The translations under genes and the position numbers were made by a program. 64,000 bases of DNA from CAYFLR01 sp964343805 (GTDB lineage Bacteria > Bdellovibrionota_B > Oligoflexia > CAYFLR01). The notes under the pieces were generated by a model. It did no database searches and had not been told where the DNA came from. It saw nothing but the letters and a program-made list of their open reading frames with translations. The DNA lies in assembly GCA_964343805.1 (NCBI GenBank), contig CAYFLR010000015.1:1-64000 (forward strand), given 5' to 3'. This document shows positions 58,239 through 64,000 of the stretch, piece after piece. Every line of letters starts with the position of its first letter. The stretch's first letter is position 1.

Positions 58239-58310
58239 CGTACAAAAGGAGGACCTAACGCCTAATAACATTAATCTAATCTATTTTTTTTCCAATTTAC
58301 CAACCTTTCA

Positions 58311-58715
58311 GTGTACGGAATTGCCAATCAAAACGACTTTTCTAAATATCCCCTATGTACCTATGGTGTAGCTGACAGCTGTCAAAATGATTCTTACTGT
58401 GTTTTTATTCAAAAAAATGAAGCAAGATGCCTTCCCTTCTTGGAGGGAGAGCTTCCCAAAGTACACTTTCCATTTGAATCAGATCATTCGGTGAGATGCT
58501 GGAAAAGCATTGATCCCAATGCCGACTCTTCTCATGCCTGGCTAAACACCCGTTTTGCAGTAGACCTCTATTCAAAGCAAAATGATAACGGGATTATTTT
58601 AGCTGGGGTGAATGGATTTGTTGTTGCCCATTCAGGTTGTGAAACCAATCACCTTCGACTCATTCAAATAGGAGGGACAAAGAGGCGGCCTGAGAGTTCT
58701 TTAATAAATCATTAA
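58311..58715 (+). pseudogene. Truncated M23-type peptidase-like fragment
   Basis: A 134-codon frame from GTG 58311. SSHAWLNTRFAVDLYSK (HxxxxxxFAVD) followed by GIILAGVNGFVVAHSGCET matches the first metal-ligand region of M23 (lysostaphin-type) peptidases, where His and Asp bind zinc and the G(F/T)VV strand follows. The second HxH motif and the C-terminal half are missing; the frame runs straight into a 61-bp tandem repeat (GGTKRRPESSLINH). The signal peptide expected upstream is absent, although a good ribosome-binding site lies about 60 bases before the GTG. I take it as a broken gene. Confidence 0.55.
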
Positions 58716-58793
58716 CGGATTTTGGGGCCGCTTTGCTCCCCTAATTCGGCCTGAGAGCTCTTTAATAAATCATTAACGGATTTTGGGGCCACT
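58686..58793. repeat. Tandem repeat of a 61-bp unit (two copies, second partial)
   Basis: A unit beginning CGGCCTGAGAG starts at 58686 and again at 58747. The first 45 or so bases are identical apart from T/C at position 12, and include CATTAACGGATTTTGGGGCC. The second copy breaks off near 58793. The repeat forms the end of the M23-like fragment, suggesting that rearrangement here truncated the gene. Confidence 0.7.
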
Positions 58794-59017
58794 ACTCTCC
58801 AAGTTGAGGTTCATCTCCGTTGATGGTGGGTCCTCAAAACCCACATGAACAGTCACGAAGGAAGCAAAACTAAAAAAGCTCCTTTTTGACGACAACCAGC
58901 GCCCTGAGGGATTGATTCGCTCTCCGAGCTCACCCCTCCGGGGCTGCTTCCGCTTCGCTCCGCAGTCCAATTCTCTCTTCGCTCTTCGCTCCGTTCGAAT
59001 TGTCGAACCCCACGTAT
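58794..59017. other. Gene-free stretch with locally GC-rich sequence
   Basis: Between the tandem repeat and the tRNA-Arg terminator I see no convincing gene. There is a small hairpin (GTGGGT, 58826-58831, with ACCCAC, 58839-58844), one copy of the 45-bp terminator-side repeat (58848-58892), and a GC-richer segment (about 58911-59010) with repeated CTTCGCT-like words, unlike the AT-rich surroundings. Short frames here are by-products of the repeats. Confidence 0.6.
58848..58911. repeat. Eroded duplicate of the tRNA-Arg 3' end and its terminator arm
   Basis: Bases 58848-58892 are identical to 59018-59062, the left arm of the tRNA-Arg terminator and flank. After a short different segment, 58899-58911 (GCGCCCTGAGGGA) repeats the last 13 bases of the tRNA-Arg gene (59089-59101). 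The middle part, with the other terminator arm, is missing. Duplicated tRNA 3' ends mark the sites of integrating elements, though a simple local duplication fits equally well. Confidence 0.65.
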
Positions 59018-59039
59018 AACAGTCACGAAGGAAGCAAAA

Positions 59040-59084
59040 CTAAAAAAGCTCCTTTTTGACGAGGTCAAAAAGGAGCTTTTTTAG
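59040..59084 (-). terminator. Strong terminator of tRNA-Arg
   Basis: Plus-strand CTAAAAAAGCTCCTTTTTGA continues with C, a GAG loop and then the exact complement, giving a perfect stem of about 21 bp (59040-59084). On the minus strand it lies just past the tRNA 3' end and finishes in a T-rich tail, so it is an intrinsic terminator. Its left arm is repeated at 58868-58892 without a partner. Confidence 0.85.
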
Positions 59085-59161
59085 TGGCGCGCCCTGAGGG
59101 ACTCGAACCCCCAACCAACAGGTTCGAAGCCTGCTACTCTATCCAGTTGAGCTAAGGGCGC
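59085..59161 (-). tRNA. tRNA-Arg (anticodon TCG)
   Basis: Read on the minus strand from 59161: acceptor GCGCCCT pairs with AGGGCGC; D arm GCTCAACTGGATAGAGT; anticodon stem GCAGG/CCTGT with loop CTTCGAA, giving anticodon TCG (Arg, CGA codons); T arm GGGGGTTCGAGTCCCTC; discriminator G and a genome-encoded CCA (59087-59085). All arms fold canonically. A strong terminator follows. Confidence 0.93.
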
Positions 59162-59170
59162 TCACTAGAT

Positions 59171-59204
59171 TTGCGACATTATCCTCTTTTAGTGAGGAAA
59201 TCAA
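59171..59204 (-). promoter_or_regulatory. Possible promoter of tRNA-Arg
   Basis: On the minus strand TTGATT (59204-59199), a 15-base spacer and GATAAT (59183-59178) lie 17 bases before the tRNA 5' end at 59161. The spacer is shorter than ideal (an ATAATG alternative gives 16). Confidence 0.4.
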
Positions 59205-59301
59205 CCTATTATTACTCAATAATTTGAGAGGTTGAGCCAACTGTCTGAATTAACTATAATTGAATAAGGTCAATCCTAGTTTTCAGCTAAAAAGAGGATT
59301 T

Positions 59302-59934
59302 ATGAAAAAAACTCAGCTCCTTTTAATCCTAATCATTGCCTTGTTACCTTCTCTCTTATATGGGCAAAATACTCGAACCACCTATCAAGCGGCATTTGGT
59401 AGTGGGCTTCATATGCATTACTATCAATTTGATAAAGGAGATTCCACCAACCCCTCCACCGAACTAAAGTTAGGGCTTCCAATTGACATAATGATTTCGA
59501 CTTTTATCAGTCCCAATGCTGCCTTTACAATGAGAGCGCAAATTTTCAGTGCCTTTGCCGGTGACTACCCGACTGGAATTACTATGTTTGATTCTCAGCA
59601 TATGTTTTGGGGATACAAGCATGTTATCCGCTCCCAACTTCCATCTAGTGCTACACTTAATGAAAGTATGCTCTACACCCGACCTCTTTTTCGTCCATGG
59701 GTCTCTTTTGAAGCTGGCTTAGGAAAAATCGAGCTGAAATCGATTAAAAATGACATCTCAGTAAGTGATAACATAGCAGCACTTGCAAGTGTTGGACTAG
59801 ACATGGAGTTTGATATCTTTCCAATTTATGTCGCTTTGGTAGCAGGGTTTGCACCCAATATTAGAAGGCATGTAGCAACCAATACTGTGGTTTTTTCTTT
59901 CTTGGTAGGTACTTTCTTTTCAGACCTTTTTTAA
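59302..59934 (+). CDS. Probable outer-membrane beta-barrel protein
   Basis: Start at ATG 59302 (AAGAGGA upstream); an earlier in-frame start lacks a ribosome-binding site and would bury the signal peptide (MKKTQLLLILIIALLPSLLY, G). The mature protein of about 190 residues has alternating hydrophobic patterns typical of beta strands (YQAAFGSGLHMHYYQF, PRLFRPWVSFEAGLG-like segments, VALVAGFAPNI) and ends in ...SFLVGTFFSDLF, with a C-terminal phenylalanine as in barrels assembled by BamA. No precise family recognised. The last 15 bases overlap the convergent mnmM-like gene. Confidence 0.7.
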   Translation: MKKTQLLLILIIALLPSLLYGQNTRTTYQAAFGSGLHMHYYQFDKGDSTNPSTELKLGLPIDIMISTFISPNAAFTMRAQIFSAFAGDYPTGITMFDSQHMFWGYKHVIRSQLPSSATLNESMLYTRPLFRPWVSFEAGLGKIELKSIKNDISVSDNIAALASVGLDMEFDIFPIYVALVAGFAPNIRRHVATNTVVFSFLVGTFFSDLF

Positions 59935-60534
59935 ATCTCTCTTCTCTACCAAAATAAGCACCGGAGAGTTCTTACGATTTAAAAACTGAGTTTCCACTAC
60001 CACAAAAACTTTAGGATCTAGCTCTGATAAAAAGGTCCTTACTTTTTTATATTCCTTGCCCTGATCATGCCCTAGATAGCACATAACAGAAAGCACCCCT
60101 TGATGACTGAGCAATTGAAGCCCCGATTGCATAGACCTAATTGTTGATTCAAATTCTGTGGTGACCTCATGATCACTACCAGGAAGGTATCCTAAATTAT
60201 AGACAACTGATTTTATGGAGCACGATGGCTCTTTCATGAGTTCCGCTTCAACTTTATGAAATCTTTCATGGCTCTCACAATAGTATTTCACCGTGGATTT
60301 TACTTGTTGCTCACTAATTAGGTTTTTGGTTAATGTGATGGCAACAGATTGAATATCGTAGGCAAAGACACACCCCTCTGCTCCTACAAGTTCAGCAAGC
60401 ATCAAAGTATCTTTTCCATTTCCACAGGTCGCATCAATCACCCAATCTCCAGGTTGGATAAACTTTGATAAGTAACTATGATTTAATCGAATGGGATCTT
60501 CGAAACATTGAAAAGGAATATGTTTTCTATCCAT
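59920..60534 (-). CDS. mnmM: MnmM/YtqB-like tRNA methyltransferase
   Basis: A 204-residue class I SAM methyltransferase. VIDATCGNGKDTLMLAELVG is the SAM-binding motif I and VVYNLGYLPGSDHEVTTEFE is the catalytic NLGYLPGxD box of the YtqB/MnmM family, which makes 5-methylaminomethyl-2-thiouridine at tRNA position 34. Length and motif order fit the family. Its 3' end overlaps the convergent outer-membrane gene. It stands alone otherwise. Confidence 0.85.
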   Translation of the reverse strand: MDRKHIPFQCFEDPIRLNHSYLSKFIQPGDWVIDATCGNGKDTLMLAELVGAEGCVFAYDIQSVAITLTKNLISEQQVKSTVKYYCESHERFHKVEAELMKEPSCSIKSVVYNLGYLPGSDHEVTTEFESTIRSMQSGLQLLSHQGVLSVMCYLGHDQGKEYKKVRTFLSELDPKVFVVVETQFLNRKNSPVLILVEKRDLKKV

Positions 60535-60667
60535 AATAATCCACTATTTGTACTTCGCTGTTCAACTTAGCTACTGAGTAAAACAGTTTTTTTGATCCGA
60601 GTCAGCAGGCTTTTGGCTATAATCGGTTTATGTAGGTTATGGCAATTAATTTGCATTGAGCAATGAT

Positions 60668-61444
60668 ATGATTTGGATCAAACAACTCATATCTCAAGCC
60701 TTGTTTTCAAAATGTTTAATATGCCATAAGCTGACACCAGAGTTGGTCTGTCCAGAATGTCATCTAAAAATTCGCTTCCAACATATTTCATTTAATCATC
60801 ACTGCTTTAATTGTGGTCAGCTATCAGATCAATTTCGCCACACCAATTCCATTTATTGCTTAAATTGTATGAAAGATAGATGTTTCCATGATATACAAGC
60901 CATGCTAATAAATGCTACCCCTGTTTCTAACCTTATAAATTTAGCCAAGTTAAATGGAATCCCTCCCTTATTATCTTATTTATGTAACTGCAATGAAGTT
61001 TATAAAAAAAGTGTAGAAAGATACTATGAGCAAATCGACCTAATTATCCCTTCTCCCGCTTCATTCACCAGTTTTATACAAAATGGGATGGAACCAGCTC
61101 TTTTGATCGCCCTCGATTTGTTTCCCTCATATAAATCAAAAATAGTGCCTGCCTTTAAGAAAAGGCTTTTTTATAAACAGAAGAATCAAACAAAAAAGGA
61201 AAGGAAACAGATTCCTTCAAATCTTTTCACACCTCTTTCTAATTGGAGACTCGGTCATCCATACATAAAAGAAAATATAAAAAAGGGTTGTTCACCTTTT
61301 TATGGTGCAAATTGCCTCATTGTTGATGATATCGTAACAACAGGCTCAACAGTTAATTTATTAGCAGAAAAATTATTAAGATTAGGAGCTAAAAGAGTAG
61401 AAGGAATTTGTTTAGGAGCCACTTACAATAGATTCTTTGATTAA
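60668..61444 (+). CDS. ComF-like phosphoribosyltransferase-fold protein
   Basis: I prefer ATG 60668; a TTG at 60656 is also possible. The protein is about 258 residues. Two zinc-finger-like pairs occur in the N-terminal third (CLICHK...CPECH and CFNCGQ...CLNCMKD), then a helical domain, then the PRPP-binding loop CLIVDDIVTTGSTVNLLAEK. This is the ComF plan: ComF proteins help bring transforming DNA into the cytosol, though many relatives are unstudied. The 3' end overlaps the convergent DHp-like gene by 33 bases. Confidence 0.85.
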   Translation: MIWIKQLISQALFSKCLICHKLTPELVCPECHLKIRFQHISFNHHCFNCGQLSDQFRHTNSIYCLNCMKDRCFHDIQAMLINATPVSNLINLAKLNGIPPLLSYLCNCNEVYKKSVERYYEQIDLIIPSPASFTSFIQNGMEPALLIALDLFPSYKSKIVPAFKKRLFYKQKNQTKKERKQIPSNLFTPLSNWRLGHPYIKENIKKGCSPFYGANCLIVDDIVTTGSTVNLLAEKLLRLGAKRVEGICLGATYNRFFD

Positions 61445-61675
61445 CTGAAAAGTTTCAGTTTCACCAGATTGCCAATCATCGAGGGATCGACTCATTTTTT
61501 TTACTTCGGTATTTACTCTTCCAATAATCTCTTCCGTGTCGTCATCCATTTCAATGAAATCACGTAATTCATCAAGAGTTAACAAGATGGATGCTAAACC
61601 ATTACGAACACTATGTCGCATCAACATTTGTTTATCACGCCATTTTTCGAAAAGCTCAAGTTTGTCCTTTGACAT
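61412..61675 (-). CDS. Lone DHp-like (histidine kinase dimerisation) domain protein
   Basis: An 87-residue protein that looks like only the dimerisation/phosphotransfer hairpin of a histidine kinase. QMLMRHSVRNGLASILLTLD has the H-box pattern with a candidate phospho-His (His21) and is followed by ELRDFIEMDDDTEEIIGRVN and EVKKMSRSLDDW, the second helix. No ATPase domain is present, so it cannot phosphorylate itself; it could dock to a response regulator or a kinase. It follows the zinc-ribbon gene after 31 bases. The domain call is by pattern only. Confidence 0.6.
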   Translation of the reverse strand: MSKDKLELFEKWRDKQMLMRHSVRNGLASILLTLDELRDFIEMDDDTEEIIGRVNTEVKKMSRSLDDWQSGETETFQLIKESIVSGS

Positions 61676-61706
61676 GGCGTCCTCTCAATGTATATGGATA
61701 TATCTA

Positions 61707-62440
61707 TTAGGAATCTTCTTTGGCGGGAGCTTCGTAAGCTAACATACAACTGCAGGAGGCACAAACTTTGTCACAGTTACCACCGATAACCATATTTACC
61801 ACCTGAGGGGGAATGAGCATACTACAGTGTCGACAAGAACCGTCTTCTCTTATAATACTGATTATAGGACCTTTTTTCTTGGTGCAGAGCCTTTTGTAGA
61901 CAGAGGCGACACGGCCTTTTAACTCTTTGGCCCTTTTATCACGTTGGGCTTGTAGTTTCTCTATTCGATCATTGACAGACTCTGTTTCACCATCAAGCTT
62001 TCCAAAATCATCTGACATTTTACTAGTCAAATCTTTGGCAGAAGACTCTAGATCCTTAAGGTCTTTTTGAACAGCCTCTAGCTGTTCCATAAGCTGAACT
62101 CCCTCATCTTCTTTAGCGGTTACTCGCTTCTTGAGGTTATCAATTTCACGCAAGTTGGCTTGATATTCTTCATTAGTTTTCAACTCAGGTAATCGATCAT
62201 TCTTCTTAGTGATTTCTGCTTTAATATCCTCGACCTCAGTAGCGAGCATGCTACGATCACTCTCTTTCAGCTCAATCTCTTTCTTTAAAGCATCAATCTT
62301 TTCTTCATTAGCAGATTTTTCAGCTTCGAGGCCCTGTTTTTTTTGGGAAATTTGGGAAGNNNNNNNNNNTCTTTGATCAGTTTCAACTGTTCGGTTTCAA
62401 TCTTAGCCAGGTCAATCAGGACTTGCATTTGTTCAGACAA
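61707..62440 (-). CDS. Coiled-coil C4 zinc-ribbon protein (CdsZ/DUF164-like; gap)
   Basis: The gene is broken by a 10-N gap at 62360-62369. I place the start at TTG 62440, six bases after GGAGG; an ATG four codons later is possible. The N-terminal 170 residues are a long antiparallel coiled coil (EVEDIKAEITKKNDRLPELK and so on). The C-terminus has the four-cysteine ribbon GSCRHCSMLIPPQVV...CDKVCASCSCMLAYE. Proteins of this family are widespread and bind unknown partners; some are scaffolds. It lies between the rpoD/tRNA unit and the DHp-like gene, in the same direction. Confidence 0.82.
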
Positions 62441-62569
62441 TACGCCCTCCCGAGAAGTAGTCTATAATACCCAGGAAAAAATAAAGCGCTTCTATTTCCG
62501 TACTGGGAATCCAATTTTATGTAACAAATCTATACGATATAGAATACAGTATAGAAAAAAATTTAGCAG

Positions 62570-62643
62570 TGGGCTTACTCCGACTTGAACGGAGGACCGC
62601 CCGGTTATGAGCCGGGAGCTCTAACCAACTGAGCTATAAGCCC
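62570..62643 (-). tRNA. tRNA with anticodon CAT, probably tRNA-Ile2 (lysidine type)
   Basis: Read on the minus strand from 62643: acceptor GGGCTTA pairs with TAAGCCC; D arm GCTCAGTTGGTTAGAGC; anticodon stem CCCGG/CCGGG with loop CTCATAA, so anticodon CAT; T arm CTCCGTTCAAGTCGGAG; discriminator A. CCA is not encoded. The CGGCTCATAACCG anticodon arm is like tRNA-Ile2 (read as AUA after lysidine formation), but a methionine identity cannot be excluded without comparison. It lies 50 bases after rpoD on the same strand. Confidence 0.85.
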
Positions 62644-62693
62644 GCCTAAACGAATCGAGGGTGAAAGCTAACATACCACAATATGAATGTCAA

Positions 62694-64000
62694 TTAACTT
62701 TCTACAAAAGCTCGGAGTTTCTTGCTTCGACTTGGATGACGTAATTTACGCAAAGCTTTTGCTTCAATTTGTCGTATCCTTTCTCGAGTCACATTAAAAT
62801 CCTGGCCAACCTCTTCGAGTGTATGATCTGTTCGCTCTCCAATTCCAAAACGCATTCTCAACACTTTTTCCTCTCTCGGGGTAAGTGTTGCCAAAGCTTT
62901 TCGGGTTTGCTCTGAAAGACTTAAATTAATAACCGTTTCAGAAGGAGAAATTCTATTCTTATCCTCTAGAAAATCACCAATAGAGTTATCTTCTTCTTCT
63001 CCAATCGGAGTCTCAAGAGAAATTGGTTCTTTAGCTATTTTGAGAACTTTTCTGACCTTGTCCAAAGAGAGATCCATTCGTTCAGCAATCTCTTCGGGTG
63101 TAGGTTCACGTCCCATTTCCTGCACTAAGTATCGACTGGTTCTAATCAACTTATTAATAGTCTCAATCATATGAACAGGAATACGAATGGTTCGTGCCTG
63201 ATCTGCAATTGCTCTGGTAATAGCTTGCCGAATCCACCAGGTAGCATAAGTACTAAACTTATAACCTCGTTTGTATTCAAACTTTTCTACCGCTTTCATT
63301 AAACCAATGTTGCCTTCTTGAATTAAATCTAAAAATTGAAGACCTCTATTAGTGTATTTCTTAGCGATACTCACAACCAATCTTAAGTTAGCTGTAACCA
63401 GTTCTCTTTTAGAACTTTCACACCTATCTTGGGTTTCTACAATAGATCTGTAGGCATCCTTAATCTCAGAGGAAGACATATTTACTTCTCCCTCTATAGA
63501 TTCTATATGTGTTAAGAAAGATTGATATTGCTCTTTTAATCTCAAGAAGTCTGAAGCACGCAAATCCGTCGACTTACTCTTATCTTGAGTGGAACAAAAG
63601 ATCTTAGACATATCCGTGTAGGGAATTCCAGCCGTCTTAGCAATTTTCTTACTTTTAAATTCATAGGCTTGAATTGTCTGAGAAAAATCCCCTAAGCGAT
63701 TAATCAAATCGTAAATCACTTTGCGATTTATGTTGATTGTTCTTAAGGCAGTTTGAAGATTCTCTCTATGCTTTTTTATTTTCTTATCTGCCGCTTTCTT
63801 ATCAGATGCACTCTTAGCACCTGATAATTTGGCTAACTGAGTCGTGTAGGTTTGCTCCGCTTTGAGAAATGCTTCAATGTTTTTTACTAGCTTCTCAGAG
63901 AAAGTCTCTTCATTGACCTCGTAATCTTCATCAAAACCTCTCACTAAGGCTTTTATCTTCAGGTTCCCATCTAGATATTGCTTACACACAGCAGAAATGT
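62694..64000 (-). CDS. rpoD: Primary sigma factor RpoD, N-terminus outside window
   Basis: At least 431 codons of the housekeeping sigma70 factor run off the right edge. Region 2 (ANLRLVVSIAKKYTNRGLQF, then LDLIQEGNIGLMKAVEKFEY and FSTYATWWIRQAITRAIADQ) binds the -10 element; region 3 (RIPVHMIETINKLIR, REPTPEEIAERMDLS) and region 4 (TLEEVGQDFNVTRERIRQIE, AKALRKLRHPSR) bind core and -35. The lysine-rich insert (SASDKKAADKKIKKHRENL) and the part before region 2 are long and less conserved. The tRNA with anticodon CAT follows after 50 bases, perhaps in the same transcript. Confidence 0.95.
   Translation of the reverse strand, partial: ISAVCKQYLDGNLKIKALVRGFDEDYEVNEETFSEKLVKNIEAFLKAEQTYTTQLAKLSGAKSASDKKAADKKIKKHRENLQTALRTININRKVIYDLINRLGDFSQTIQAYEFKSKKIAKTAGIPYTDMSKIFCSTQDKSKSTDLRASDFLRLKEQYQSFLTHIESIEGEVNMSSSEIKDAYRSIVETQDRCESSKRELVTANLRLVVSIAKKYTNRGLQFLDLIQEGNIGLMKAVEKFEYKRGYKFSTYATWWIRQAITRAIADQARTIRIPVHMIETINKLIRTSRYLVQEMGREPTPEEIAERMDLSLDKVRKVLKIAKEPISLETPIGEEEDNSIGDFLEDKNRISPSETVINLSLSEQTRKALATLTPREEKVLRMRFGIGERTDHTLEEVGQDFNVTRERIRQIEAKALRKLRHPSRSKKLRAFVES

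Noticed and set aside
58773..59068. Short minus-strand frames across the repeats beside tRNA-Arg
   Set aside because: They consist of the duplicated terminator arm and GC-rich repeat; two frames repeat the same residues because the DNA is duplicated.
58848..59161. Genomic island or prophage at tRNA-Arg
   Set aside because: No integrase, excisionase or phage gene is present; the duplication is only 170 bases away, so it is reported only as a repeat.
1..64000. CRISPR arrays, insertion sequences and rRNA genes
   Set aside because: No regularly spaced repeats, transposase frames or rRNA-like sequence were seen anywhere in the window.

Overview
The window looks like draft-assembly sequence from an AT-rich Gram-negative bacterium. 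It has lipoproteins with classical lipoboxes, a probable outer-membrane protein and a proteobacterial-type housekeeping sigma factor. The abundance of exported proteins and lipoproteins of unknown family, a PlsC acyltransferase fused to an MFS transporter, and a myxobacterial-style pfa gene order suggest a deltaproteobacterial or Bdellovibrionota-like organism. That assignment is inference. Nine runs of N (8400-8409, 11573-11582, 13226-13254, 21763-21784, 27302-27337, 29048-29066, 46822-46831, 51943-51952, 62360-62369) interrupt genes, and several long genes carry apparent frameshifts or small deletions. Those genes are described here as single genes across the break.

Left flank (1-6.1 kb): a partial large exported protein, a single-domain response regulator, a small Cys-rich secreted protein, an MFS-PlsC fusion, and an exported protein of unknown function that runs tail-to-tail into the large cluster.

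Core (6.1-42.4 kb, all on the minus strand, read from high to low coordinates): a tightly packed lipid or polyketide locus of 22 genes. The first half is a type I PUFA-synthase-like system (pfaD, pfaA, pfaC) behind a good sigma70-like promoter. It runs directly, with spacing of a few bases or overlaps, into oleA-oleB-oleC-oleD, the long-chain olefin pathway (head-to-head Claisen condensation, beta-keto reduction, beta-lactone formation, decarboxylation). A second promoter lies upstream of a lipoprotein gene. After it come a complete type II fatty-acid/polyketide set (FabZ-like dehydratase, chain-length-factor-like KS, active KS, FabG-like reductase, ACP), a left-handed beta-helix protein, an RND/MMPL exporter, an indolepyruvate:ferredoxin oxidoreductase-like pair, an AmrS-like radical SAM enzyme, a Cys/Met-metabolism PLP enzyme, a B12-binding radical SAM enzyme, a saccharopine-dehydrogenase-like reductase and a nitroreductase. 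My reading is that the locus makes and exports a long, highly unsaturated hydrocarbon or polyene lipid, possibly by joining products of two different synthases. The product is not known from the sequence.

Middle (42.4-47.2 kb): a three-gene operon of spermidine-synthase-like membrane proteins and an exported methyltransferase-like protein, expressed from a promoter embedded in a striking array of 9-bp operator-like elements; then an MFS transporter with a 16-bp palindrome in its promoter region.

Right flank (47.4-64 kb): envelope and accessory genes, namely lipoproteins, an aminotransferase, signal peptidase I with a possible regulatory leader hairpin, an exported tyrosine-phosphatase-like protein, a permuted-papain-like lipoprotein, an exported CHAD-like protein and an exported zinc metalloprotease. 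Next come a [2Fe-2S] protein, gene fragments and repeats beside tRNA-Arg, and housekeeping genes (mnmM-like, comF-like, a lone DHp-like histidine-kinase domain, a zinc-ribbon coiled-coil protein, a CAU-anticodon tRNA, and rpoD running off the right edge).
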